Below, in pieces: positions 10,127 through 22,743 of a stretch of DNA of 64,000 bases; position 1 is the stretch's first letter; every line of letters begins with the position of its first letter. The stretch comes from Oxyruncus cristatus. Taxonomy: Eukaryota; Chordata; Aves; Passeriformes; Cotingidae. The notes below the pieces were generated by a model. The model was not told where the DNA came from and did not search any database. It worked only from the letters and a program-made list of their open reading frames with translations. The stretch is from NCBI GenBank assembly GCA_013399855.1, contig VXAY01002912.1, positions 124,001-188,000 on the forward strand, read 5' to 3'. A program made the translations under genes and the position numbers.

Positions 10127-12754
10127 GAAGAGGAGAAAAGGAGCCACTTGACTACATCATGAGATATAAACCTGATCCTGAATAATCATCATCCTATTAG
10201 CCATACTAATTTTTTATGTAATTTCTAAGCAAGAATGATGTTGTGTGAAGGACATACAGGCATGGACCGAGAATAAGACATTGCAGTGCCCTTAGCAAGG
10301 TCTGGCTGTCATGACTCTGTACTTAGAAAACAGATCACAGATTTCATCAACAGAGCTCAAAACCATTTCAGCGTTTATTGGGAATTTGGGCACATAGTAC
10401 CTGCAAAGCAGTGGGAAGCTGGGAGTCAGAAGAGGAAAGAGGTTGTTAATCAGTGCAAAAGAAGCAAAAAAGCAGCTCTGCCTGACAGTGTGGGAACACT
10501 GCAGTGGAGCCCCTGGAGATCAGGTAGCAACTGAGCGTAAAGATAGATGGGTCTGAGAACCTCAGATATTTCCTTGAAGAGAAAGTCAGTGTGGTCCAGC
10601 TGTATAATGCCATACAGTGCACAGAAGTGCTTAGGAAATGCTTGCACAGAGCGACTAAGAGCCACACACTTAGTACCTAGGGCAAGATCCAACAATCAAG
10701 TAAGGACACAAATGAATGGCCACAGCCTATGCTGAAGTATCACCGGTGATTTTCACAGGCGTAGAGTAATGTGAAAAGCAAACCAAGAAAGCAGTAAATA
10801 ATAGGACTAGATGGCCAGCACATTGGGGCTTATATGTCAAAGCCAGAGTGAGGAGTAATAAGTACAGCCCTTTACTACTGCCTGTTGAGGCTTAGAAAGA
10901 TGACAGATAGCAAAGGACAATGGGATGCTGCTCAGCAGCCCACCAATATGCAGCAGAGACATACAGTTACAGCCTTGAGCTGCAAGTTAAGGCAATTGCA
11001 GTTCATGTTTTTAAGTGCTGGTTTGATCCATTATGTATCAGACAACAAGCAAAGGCTATGTCCACCTTATTTGAGACAGCTGATGTTCCTGGCCAAAGCA
11101 CAGGGAAGCAGTCTGTACTGCCCAAAAGGATTTATGTTTCTGCAAACACAGTATGGCTCTATATATCCCTTCTCCATTACACATTTATATATCTTGGCTG
11201 AAACAGAAGTGTTTCTTCTGTAAAGATGTGGTGGTTTGGTCAGAATTCACATCATTAGTTGGAAAAATGCTGAAAGTGCTGATCCTGATCTCCATGTCTC
11301 ACTGATGACAGTAATATGTCTACATTAGTTCAAAAGACAGACAATTCCAGGGAAAGATCCTCACCTACAGAAGACAAGAGGCCTTTGTCCTTTTCTATCC
11401 ATTTCTTTCTGCCTGTCCTCCTCCCTTGACCATGCCATTCCACCCCTCTGTCACACAGGTTTTAGCGCGATGAGCATCAGCACCAGCGCATGGCAAGTGA
11501 TAGGATCACATGACCAAGAATGGGACCAGCTATAAAGAAAAGTGCAATTCTCTGTTGACCAAAGTGAGTTCTGTCAGCTCATAGCATGTCCTGAGGCCAT
11601 GCATAGCTCTAATACAGACTGGCTAGCCAAAGTTCAGAGTAGCAAAACACATAAACCTAAGCACGGGAATCATTCTTCTTCCCTTCAGAGTTTCTATGCT
11701 TGAAGTTCAGCATGAACACTCTGTTGGATAAAGAATTAAATTAGCAAAGCATGGGGTTTGGATTACTAGTCTCGGTAGCAGCAGAGGGCTCAGTGCCACA
11801 AGGGATCATTCAGCTCTCTGTTCTTCTGAGATGCTCCCAATTCAGGCTTCGATGTGTAAAGTCCTTTCATAGAGAGATCCTTTTGTGGGTGTGAGATATA
11901 TTGTGGTCTGTAAAGACCTTTGGGTTCCTCTTAAGACACTGAGACAATCTGTGAATTCCTTTACCTCAATTTGTGTGCAGTTACTCACGTCCATAGATCC
12001 ACTATGATTGAAGGCTTGCTAATACTAGCGTGGGATTTACAGTCCTGAGCCCTTTATGAAGGTTGCAAAATGTTAAATGTTTTCAGCAGTTCTGGGGAAA
12101 AATCATATTTTATGAGATTACCAGGTGTAATTACGAGAAAACCAGGTGTACTTCACTGCAAAATGCTTGTCCCTTTCTCTTGCTGCAGATTGAGTCAAGG
12201 GAAGCAGAAAGACTGTCCCACACCATCCTCAGTTTCCCCGATGAACACTCCTGAGGTGAAAATCAGCACTATGCACAGTGCTAACTTTAGCCTAGGAAAT
12301 CTGTTGGATTAAGCGGTGGAAGCAGACAAAAAGCTGCTTAGAAATGCTGTGGGTGACAATTGTCTGTGGTCAGTTCATTCATCCCGGGGCGGTACTGCAT
12401 GTGGGAAGTGAGTGCTGGCTAACAATGCCACAGCTGCTTTCCCAACCCACGTGCTGGTCATGCGTAGGTCGTCTTCAGCACAACATAGGAGTGGGCTGCA
12501 GCGTTAGTTGCCTTTCACTCCACTGAAAATGGCTACAAAGCATTAAAGCTGAGTGAGCAGGGCTGGAGTGAGAAGGCTCACCAAAGTCAGTGTGAGTGTG
12601 TTAAGAAGCACAACTGTTCAAAGTAACGGGCTGGGTAGACAAAACATATTTGCAGATCGTTCTCTGTTCAAAAGGGCAACATTAAAAGTGTTGCATAATC
12701 AGAACCGTGTCTGTGCAGTTCATGTTGAGAATGAGTGACTGAGAGGTTTATTTA

Positions 12755-12960
12755 ATGCATGATTCAGTGCTTAAGCTATTATTACATTTTTTCTATTTAT
12801 GCCTTGTCCTTTGTGCTTTTACATATGCATTTTATTAAAGTTCCAAGAATTATTTATGCAATTTCTGTTGGAGAAATTCTTGAAGGCTTCCTATAATTAT
12901 GATCAAATACCAGGGAATTTAGTCTTCTCCTGCTTAAGTTGATTATAGCAGAGTGAGTTG
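12755..12960. other. Candidate conserved non-coding stretch
   Basis: An AT-rich, non-repetitive block with many short TTATT, ATGCAAAT-like and TAATTATG cores (for example TTTATGCAATTTCTG and CTATAATTATGATC). It contains no long frame and no recognised repeat. Its texture is typical of vertebrate enhancers, but similarity by eye is weak evidence and ordinary intronic DNA can look the same. Confidence 0.18.
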
Positions 12961-13539
12961 AATCTTCATGTATGTCTCAAAGAGCAGCATTTGATCCTAC
13001 ATATACAGACACACAAACATACATATAACCATGTGTACATAGACCCAGTTTCTGCAGCTGCATGTGCAAACTCTCACTAAATGAAAGCTCCTTGGAGTAG
13101 AAAATTGCTTTCTTCTGTGTTTGCCAATGATATTGTATGTTTAGTGATGTTTCACCTTAAATTCTTATTCTGAATAGTGCCAACTTGCAGTGAAAATAGT
13201 GTATTAATAATGAAAAAGGGCACTGGTATCACAAAGGGAGCATAAGATCACATCCACACTTTCCTGTGTTGTCTCTGATCTGTAGTATTGGGTCTAAGAC
13301 TGTTGGCCCTTCTCATATAAGAGTCAAGTTCTATTTTCAGGGATATTTTGTACACATTCTGCTGCAATCTGGGGCTTGCTGTGTAGGGATATTTTGATGA
13401 GCACAATGGTGCTGCCACACAAAGAAGATCTCTTCCAGATTGACTTAATGGTTATTTTCCCTCCTTCTATACACTGTGAGCTCTAAGAATAAGAATAAAT
13501 GGACTTCCCAGTTTCCAAAGTCAAAGACAGTGTGAATTG

Positions 13540-13770
13540 ATATTGCCCACCAAAATGCAGTGAGACTAAATCAATAACATCTGCAATAAGGCATAATGAA
13601 GACAAAATTATATCTCAGCTTTCCCAAACAGCTGCGAATCTATTTTTAATGATCCTCATTTTTGGCAGTCAGCTAAATAACTTTTAAAATGTCCTCGAAA
13701 ATGGATTGTTAAGTAGATCAGCAATGCAGAACACTGAAATGCCATTAATTGCAGCTTCTTCTGTGTGGTC
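13540..13770. other. Candidate conserved non-coding stretch
   Basis: The block has evenly mixed AT-rich sequence with motifs such as ATTGATATTGCCC, AATCAATAACAT, CTATTTTTAATGATCC and GCCATTAATTGCAG, without frames or repeats. Stretches like this are often alignable among birds or amniotes. The call is a visual impression only and no target gene can be named from this window. Confidence 0.2.
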
Positions 13771-16700
13771 TGTAGTACTTGGCACGAACACACCCTCACT
13801 CTATAGCTAAACTTGAAAACATATGCGGCACCCTAGGGTAGTTTGAAAGAAAAATAAGTGACTTTAAATAGGTGACTTAAAGAATAATGCAGTGTGAATA
13901 CAGCCACTGATTTGCATTTTTTTTTAGGTAGGGTTTTTAGGGAAACTTTGTGTGTTTTCACAGCCATGCCCTGTCATTCAGTCGTCCTGCCCTGCATGAT
14001 GACAGCTTTGTACACTGATAACAAAGCTCCTGGGCTTGGCCTCTCGGTCTTTCAGCATAGGTTCTCAGTCTGAAAGAGTCAGCTTTCTTCCAGCACCGAT
14101 GGAGTTCATCACAGTGAGGTACAACATGGCATTTTAAACCTCAGCATGATGTGTATTTTTCTTAAAATGCAGAGTATACAGTGACAGTGGAGGTGGTGAA
14201 AGAGAGTCACGGAGCGAGAGGTGTATTTGGTTATTCTTTGTACTCAATCACATAGGTCAAGCTCTGCATCTTCATCTAGGGTGAACAGTGTCTCCTGGCA
14301 AGGCAGAAAACAGGGAAAAAGGGCTTCCCTTGGGATCTGCTCGTGGTGATGCTATGCAGTGTGAATCAATGAGGTTACTATAGACTGTGATTATTGCTCA
14401 TCTTGCATGGTGATTTTAACAACACTGACCTTCCCATCTGCTGAGCTTTCCTCTTCCTCATACCTAGCAATGAAACTGAGTTCTTTTGTACTAGTTCTGT
14501 CTGGTACAAAAATTAATTAATATTACTGTGCACACCTCATCTTGTTGCTCCACATGCTGCATCCTTCTTCCCTGACGAATGCACAGTCCAGATATAGGTC
14601 TCCATGCTGCTCTTTGGAAGCCTTTAGTTGACTTCTCAGGACAAATACGGTTTCTTCAGTTGGCTCCATTCCCTGGGAAAGGCTGTTGGTGAGGGTTGAT
14701 ACTACACCACACTCACAGCAGCAGGGTTGGTATAATGGATTATGTTTATTTCAAAACAAACATATAAATGGTCACCAGAGCCATTCAGCAGAACCTCACT
14801 TGACTATATCCAGTGCTGATCTGGTCCCCTGTTTTAAAATATTTGATGGGCAGTGGAAATTCACAAACAATCTCTAAGTTCTTTCACATAGATTTGGGAG
14901 TTGTCCTTGTGGCATTGATATTTACCCTTCCTCTCTACTCAGTTGTCCCAGTACATCTGCTGAGAAATTTTGGTGCATCCTTTGCCCTGGTGTGCTACTA
15001 AGCACTTTAGTGTTGATGCCGATTCCATATTCAGTTGACCATAGTAGCCCTCTGGTCTTCTTATTTTCCCTGGATGGTTGGTGTTTAGTTTCAGATTGTT
15101 AAAGTCAAAAGCCTGGTTAGCAGGTCATCTACTTGTACTTGCAGTGTGCTTCCTTTTCACCAGAGAATGAGTCTGATCCTAACTTTCATCTATTTCCCAT
15201 TTCACACCACGCCAGTGTCATTCTGGTCACACTTTGAGAAGTGCTTTTTGTGGCACAGGGAGCACAGTGCTCCTGAAATGGTTCCTCAGTGGAAAGAGCT
15301 CCGTGTGTCTGTCTTCCACATTTATCTTAAAGATGACAGCAGAATAAAAGTACTCTGCAAAGTGGGAAGGAACATTAATCTCCGCAGCCTGTTACTCTGA
15401 ATCCTTGATGCCTCTGTTTACTCTATCTCTAGATATCTAAGAGCTCTATTTGTATGTTTGTAAAGCAGTTGCTATGGTCTACACTGATTAAGCCAGTTAA
15501 GGAGAGACCACACAGTGCTGTGGTATAAGGATTTTATATTTGCTGATTTTAAATGCAAGTTTTCCACTCTTTGACTAAGCAAAGCATAAGCATATATAGC
15601 TATTGGTTCTGAGTCGCAAAACTTCACAGTTTCCCACAGATGGTGTATTTTTAATAGGCATTTAACAACTAATCTGATTATCCAGCAACTGAGCCCCTCT
15701 GTCCTCCTCAGGCATTCCTTCAGAACAACTAGATGGGGTAATTTTTTTGTTTTGTGGAATACACAAATGCTCTTCCACGCCCCCTCAACTCACCTTCATG
15801 TCAGCCTGAATCCCAGTTTTGTTTTGCATTTTATTTTTCTGTTTACTAGTAGCAGGCTTTTCTTCAAACCTTTCACTGTGTCTTTCCATTTCACAATGAG
15901 TAAACATGATTCTCCAATTGGGGATAACTTCAGTCTTTTTATAAAAAATTAAAAAAACTGTCTGAAATCCCTACACCAACATGCCACCATCTAACTGGAA
16001 GAAAAGCATGTTATGTGTCAGGAGAATGGTAACTTGAGTATCTAGAAGGAGAGGAAAACAAAACTGTTTAAAGACATCAGGCTGCATCTCTCACAGAGGA
16101 GCGCTGTAAGTTATAGTCCATGAATTAGAGGAGAATGCCATTGGCACTGGGGAATTTTAATGAAGAGAATGAAATTCTCATCATGTCTAAGCCAGAAATT
16201 AACATGCATTAACATTTTTCTTCCCATGGCTCTTACTGCCAGCTTCAGCTATTTTGAAATATTTGGGGCCAAAGCGGGAGCAAATCTCTAGAGGGAAGAA
16301 AGCTATTAACATCGCCAATAGTTCACAACACAGCTTTGTTTCTTGAAAGGCACAGACACGGCAGGAGGTGCTTCGTGCAGCTACATGATGGTTGTACAAC
16401 TTTGAAATAATGGCCCCCGGGGCCCTGAGCCTACAAACCATTTCTCATGTGACTGAGAAACCCCTGGGCTGTGTCAGAGCTCCTTGTGAGAGGCAGGGAT
16501 TGCCGAGCACCATCCTCCTCCTTGGTGGGGTCAGTAGGAAGCCTCAGTGACCCAACCAGAATCCAGATCAGGCTGAGAAAAAAAACATTTTACTAGATGG
16601 GCTACACAGTCCAAGTGGCTTTTTACTCATGGCTAGGCCTGTGGTCATGGTATCTGGCAAAGAAATGTGGTCCTTTGTTATTTTTTGGTAAAATGACTTC

Positions 16701-19700
16701 AACAGACACTTCCCTGCTGCACCCATCTTCAGTGCAGCTGAAAAGAGACAGGGGTTTTTGTGAAATTCAAGATCATGTGGTGACAAAGAAAGGGTGGGTG
16801 AAAGAGGAACTCTTTCATTTTGTTCTTGTTCCAAAATTTCCTACCAATCCTACAAATCTGCAGGGATGCAGGGGAGCATTAGGCCCAGGGTAGTTAGCTA
16901 TTTAATATCAGGCTCGCAAACTGTCTCCAGTAATGTGTGTGTTCTACCTTGACACACCAAAGCAGATGACTTCCATAGGGCAAATGGTTATGATTGTCAC
17001 AGTTTATGGGTATACCTTATTCTTACCTCAACTGTTGTGAGTTCTCCCCCAGATTTGCCCTTGTGAGCAAAACATGCAGATGTCCTGTTCTTCAGGTCAA
17101 AGTCAACAATAACGTACTGCTGGTTGCAAGCTGGTAAACCAAGGAAAGTCAGACATTTGACATGGACACTGAATATGGAAACTGATGTGTAAATAGTTCA
17201 TAAAAAATGTCTAAATAGGTTTTGTACAGCAATATATATAAAATTGCAGGAGGACAATGTTCTGTGTGGAAAATGGCTTCCTTTGTGTGTTTCTATGCCA
17301 TACCCTTTCACAGAGGAGGCTCATTTAGTTCCTATTTTCTATACAGTGGTATAATCTCATACAATACTTTTAAAAAAGGTGGGGGGGAGGGTACGTCTAC
17401 TTTGAATTAAGGCTTTATTTTAGCTTAAAAGTCAGTTCAGACTCCACACCTGCTCTTCAGTCCAGTTTCCAATTTTGGTTACTCCCTTTAATTGTTTGCT
17501 TCATTTAAAAAAATATTTCCTTTTTCTGCATGAGAGAACCACATAATCAGTAGGGAAACTTACTGAATATACAGGCAAGAGAAAATAATTACAGGCAAAG
17601 TGGTTTCAAGTTAACGTGGTGTAAGTGGAATTACAGATAGCCCCTGTTCAGCTGTAGTAGGAATACAATTGTGTGTGGTGGGCTAAAAATTTCTACTCTG
17701 TTCAACAAAATGTGATTTTTTAATCTAGTGTTGTTTTTAATTTAGTGAACTCAACATTTGTTTTACGGAACTGTAAGCCAGCCTTTGAATTAATTTTATT
17801 TACCAATAATCCTAATCAAAAAAATCAGATCCTTGGGTTTACTTTGACTGTGGAATCTGTGCTGGCAAACAAGATAAATTTGTCTTTTTACAGTGGTTTA
17901 ATTTAGGACAACCATTGAGACTACATGTCAAAATAACATGCTAGTAACATATCATCACAACACCTGGTGAGACTGGAATGGCCATGTAATCAAACACTTA
18001 ATGATTTAAAACAAAATTAAAATAAAATAATTGATGCTTAATACTGTCAAGAGGAAGTTAAATGTGATCTATGTAAAAGTTTGTGTGTTTTTAAATAAGA
18101 ATAATAATTAAAGAGCAGTCCAGGATACCTGTGTTCCTTCTTGCTTCTACTGGTAACCCTGTGGTTAAGTCAAGTAATGATTGATTTTGAGAGAATTATA
18201 GGTGTTATAAACTGTAATCATCAGAGGATGAGAATAATTATGCAGAGAAAGGGGAAAAAAGCTGAAACATGGCTGAGCAATATTCTGATTGATGGCAAAG
18301 TCATTTCCTGGCTGTTAATGACTGATTTTTCAACAGTCAGCACAAGCACTAAACCTGTGGGGGAAAAGAGAAAGGAATGGTCATGTTATACAGAAAACTA
18401 CTGTCCTCTTCTTGGAATAGGTGAACAGGCTTGGAAAAAACCTGCTGATCGTTGATCAAGACCATCTCTGTGTGACGAGACTACATCTTCGGGTGAGCAT
18501 GTTTGAAAGTGCTGTGAGTTGTGCTTTTGGTTTGCTCTATAAGTGCCCAGTGAGCCTTCGTCCCCTTCAAGGTCCTGCATCCCTAAACCCCACCAAAGCA
18601 CCCTGGAGAGGCTGGTTTTGCGATATTGCAGGGCATCAGCAGAACAGAACAGCACATACACCAGAAATCCTTTCTCAGTAAGTCATTTGGATAGCCTGTG
18701 TGATCCGAAAAGTTTTCTGTTGATGAAAGTTCAGTCGTATTTGGCTTTCTGGTGTTCTCAGATGAAGTGAGTACCAGTCTCTCCAGCTGGTCAGATGTTA
18801 CCCCTCATGTCCTGTCTGAGAGCTTCCCTCCATGATAGCTTACATCTGCTCTCCTCCTGCCCTCAGACCTCTCTTGTTTTGCTCTCAGGAGAAAGGCATG
18901 TCCCCTCCAGAAAGGCTAATTACCTGCCCCTCGCCACATTTCTGCGTGCGTGCACATGTGCTGGCGATATGCACACAGGCCACAGTGAGCGAGCACTGTG
19001 GGGGGTGGGATGCTGAACAAAAAAACAATCGCTCTGATCTTACACGAGTCTCTGAAAGAATGTCTGCATGTGTGTTTTCAAGTCCTAAAATAATTCTAAT
19101 TTCTATTTTATGCTACATGAGGTCATGGAGTGGACAAGCCTACAGAACAGTGGGCTCTGGTTGACAGTTGTGTGCTCTTTAAACTGTGACACTTTCAAAA
19201 AAGAGACTAATTTATCTTATCAACCACAACCGTAAAATAGGGTAAGGGATGGAAATAGATTAGAACCCATAAAACTGAGGGAAGCAAGACAGCCGCCATC
19301 CAGGCAGGGACAGACACTGCCCTGTGAGGTCCTGCTGACTTTGAAGAAACTTGTGGATTGTTCACTGCTGGCTTTGTGAAGTGTCTCCTGTCATGGGAAC
19401 TCTCCCATCAAGTTTGAGCATCCAGAGAAGCTCCAGAAACATGCTTTCACAGACCCCCCTATTTCTCTCTTAGTGCAAAGATGATGTAGGTGCAGGATTT
19501 TGAGAGCTGGCTGTATACCAAAGGGCACTGCTTGCCAGCAAATCTGCGCCAAATTCTTTTATAGGTACTCTTCTATCTGTCCATGAAATTATGTCTGTAT
19601 AATGCTTAGTACTTTCCAGAAGATTTTAAAGTGCCACAGAAAAACTTGGGTGGTAGATTTTCAATTATTTACAGAAATCCAAATTGTCCAGAGTTTTTAG

Positions 19701-20273
19701 TCCCGATTCTAAGCTCTGTAATACCAGCTTGATACGAGTGCTGTCTCACTGATTTTAGTGGAGTTATACTAACCAATAAAAACAGATGGAATGAAGAATG
19801 TAGTCAGCAGCTGTATCTCCTCCCAACAGCAGGTCAAACTCATCTCAGCAGCCAAAAGTACCAGAAAAGAGGGGAGATCAGCAGAATAAATGTTAGAAAC
19901 ATAAAATGTCTGTAATTTAGACTTGATAGCATTGGGATTCTTCATTAGGGACAGTAAAAGACACAAATAAACAGAGGGAGAAGATGAACTACTTACAAGC
20001 AGTGCATACAGTGGGATAATAAATCCTTCTACTGTCTCTCTCTGAGGCTCAGTGAAGAGATTGTTGCTTATCTTTTCTGTAGCTCCTCAGGCAGTGCCTC
20101 TGAAAACTCTACTGTGCCACAGGCCCCTACAGAACATTGCCCAAAGACAGGAAAGGAGAGCCTCTATTTTTCTCCAAGCCAATTTATTAGTAACTTAAAT
20201 TTCTGTTTAACAAACTCTCCCCTTTGGAGATGCTGGCAAAGATTTGGATGAATGCAGTGGGGTGCAGACTTCC

Positions 20274-20292
20274 TTTTTTTTTTTTTTTTTTT
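20274..20292. repeat. Poly-T run, 19 bases
   Basis: An uninterrupted run of 19 T. No CR1-like or processed-transcript sequence sits next to it, so it is best treated as a simple homopolymer, not the tail of an insertion. Confidence 0.95.
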
Positions 20293-22364
20293 CTTGTGCT
20301 CATTTTGTAGATGTGATCTCAGGGTAAAATACTTAACTATGTGTGGGTCACAGACAGCTTATTGAACCCTGTGCTTTGAATAACTCTTTTTCAGTAGGCA
20401 GGAGGAAGCATGCTGGTTAGGATTAATGTGCAGCAGTTTGCCTCCTTGTTGTATATTGTTACACACATTTTCTTTTCTACTGTAAAGTACATTTGCAGCA
20501 GAGGCTTAGAGGAAATCATGCCTAACTGGAAGAATATGGACAGCCCAATTGGTTTCAGTTACTGTGTTTAGTAATGAGCATGTGCTTGAATTTCTTGCTG
20601 AACCTGAGGAGTCAGGAGGGTTGAAGGGCGTTGGGCTGATACTGCTGTTGATTGCAATTTTCTGGCGACAGGGAAGATTAGGCAGCAAGAGTGCCTGTTT
20701 CCCAAGTCGTGCCTGGTGGCTGCAGCGCGGGATGGGTTCAACTTGTCCCCTCACTTCACATGACCTAGACACAGTCACTTCTAATCAGCATTTCCATGCC
20801 ATGCCTGTGAAATCAGTGTGCTGATGTGATCTCTGCATCGCGCACCTGGGTACGCACAGACTGAGATGACTAAAACCATTGTGCTTTGCTGCCCTTCCCC
20901 TCATGAACAGTGATTTCTCTCCTCCTTGTGCCCCTGCTGAGACATGAGCAGAGTCACAGATGAGGAGATGAAATGAGGATAGAGTGGGAAGAGAAATGAG
21001 GTTTCAGTGGTTTTGTGGAGGGGCACTGCTGTAAGCCCACTGCCTTTCAGTGAATGCCTTGGGGCAGCTGACAACTACCATTTTAAGTGCTGGCAGGCAG
21101 TGATTTCCATCAGGTGCTCTGCTTCCTGCCTCAGCAGGAGTTTTCTTAGTCATAATCCATTCTCTGCTTTTGGCCTGGACTAGGCACCTTTCCCAAGTCA
21201 CGTTTGTCATCTCATTTTCAGGAGATGGCCAGCAAGATATCTTCCTGTCAGCTTCAGCCACTTTCAGATCCCTGGGTTAACAGGTGGGCTTCTTTGGAAT
21301 GAACAGGTCTCACTGGATCTGGAAGCACTGTTAGTTCTCTCCTTTCAGAAAGTATTACTCTACTCAGACATCCAACCAAGGGCACAGGAATTTAAGTTTA
21401 GACCTCTTCTTTCTCCCTTCCTGCTTTGGAAACAGTGGGTTCATGCTGGGAGAGTTTTAGGTAAGCTTTGGATGGAAAATGTTTTAAAAACCAGCTCCGT
21501 GGACTATTTGGAGGAAAAGATGCCCCTGGAAGCCAGAGGCTAGCTGATGTTGCCAGCAAAGCTGCCAGGAAGTGCCAGCCATCATGATGTTTTGTTATCC
21601 AGCTGTTTGTTGACTGAAAATTGGATCAAGGGCTATGCGTGAAAGATACATCTCTTCCCTGGGAAAGGGCAGCTTAGCGCTTGCACACCAAGTACAAGAG
21701 CAGCAAGCTTGCTGGGGTTTGTTTTCCTTTTTTCCTCCCTTTTGAAAGGAAATCGTGAGTCATGGTCCCAACAATCTGAAACATAACAACACCAATGGCC
21801 AGATCAACAAATGGGCCAGCAGAAGGCCATGTGCAGCGGGGGTGGACCAATAGCCAAGTGCCCTTGCCTGAGCAAATGCAGCTAGTGAACCTTTGTCACC
21901 CAACCTCTTGGATGGCAAATGTATTCGCTGAGTAAATGAGGCAGCTGGGTTGTTCCTTTCCAGGAAATAGCCCAGGAGAAAGATTCCTACAGTAGGTGAC
22001 AGGCAGTGAAACTGTCATGGGTAAATGTAGCGCAGCTCTTGCTGAAGCCCAGCTTACCAGAGATTTAACTTCTGCCCATGCATTCCACTACTGCTTGGAT
22101 GTTACTCCAACTTGACCTGCTCTTCTCTTGCTCTCTGAGCAAGTTTCTTGCCAAGATTTTCCCAGGAGTGCTCTCAGACAGCAAACATCAGTTTTTTCTC
22201 TTATTCAAGGCCTTTCTCACCCCTAAAAAGCCTTTTATGTCACAAATGCAGCTTCCCACTGGTACCACACTTCAAGAAAAGACACAGAAAAATGAAGTCA
22301 GGAGATAACAAACAATGTAGTGTAATGGGGGCTCCAGTGTGGAGATATTTTTGCTTTCTTTTTC
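20293..22364. other. Gene-free single-copy DNA
   Basis: No gene or repeat is recognised. Two overlapping frames at 20506-20824 on opposite strands and one at 21004-21261 minus are short and featureless. The segment around 21850-22000 is moderately GC-rich without CpG clustering. Confidence 0.5.
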
Positions 22365-22382
22365 TTTTTTTTTTTTTTTTTT
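22365..22382. repeat. Poly-T run, 18 bases
   Basis: Eighteen T preceded by interrupted T-rich sequence (TTTCTTTTTC). A simple homopolymer that accounts for the Phe-rich end of a short open frame, which is not a gene. Confidence 0.93.
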
Positions 22383-22670
22383 AAACTTCAGATAAATACT
22401 GTTCCATAAAAGTGACAAGAAGCCAATTTAAAGAGAAGGGAAGAAAGTTCCAGCATGAGCCACTGCTCTGTAAGTTCTGTAAACTGAAAAATAAAGCAGA
22501 AAAAAAAAGGAGCCCCTCCAAAGCTGTATCCTTTTGGCAGCACACAGGTTAGTAAGCAGTCTACAGCCCAAGCTGGGAGATAAGTTACCCATCTCTTGTT
22601 TGAGAAAGCACTAATGCAGTAGACAGGATCCTAATGACAGCTATAGGGCCAGTGGAATCATGAGCACTCA

Positions 22671-22743
22671 TTCCATCCCATCCCATCCCATCCCATCCCA
22701 TCCCATCCCACCCCATCCCATCCCATCCCATCCCATCCCATCC
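22671..22743. repeat. (TCCCA)n pentanucleotide microsatellite
   Basis: About 14 copies of the pentamer TCCCA (TGGGA on the other strand) run from 22671 to 22743, interrupted once by CCCCA in the middle. On the minus strand one frame stays open and gives a Gly-Trp-Asp-Gly-Met periodic peptide. That periodicity comes from 15-bp phasing of the pentamer and does not indicate a protein. The G-rich strand has regularly spaced GGG triplets, which could in principle form quadruplex structures. Confidence 0.97.

Larger units (their letters stand above)
7835..20273. other. Gene-free single-copy DNA
   Basis: No gene, RNA gene or clear interspersed repeat is recognised here. Frames up to 112 codons (for example 10885-11223 plus, 18832-19164 plus) show no domains and overlap each other in several frames. 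Small local structures include a 9-bp triplicate at 10100-10126 and two AT-rich stretches (12755-12960 and 13540-13770) whose texture resembles conserved non-coding sequence. A G-run 'GGTGGGGGGGAGGG' lies at about 17378-17392. I see nothing else that can be named. Confidence 0.55.
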
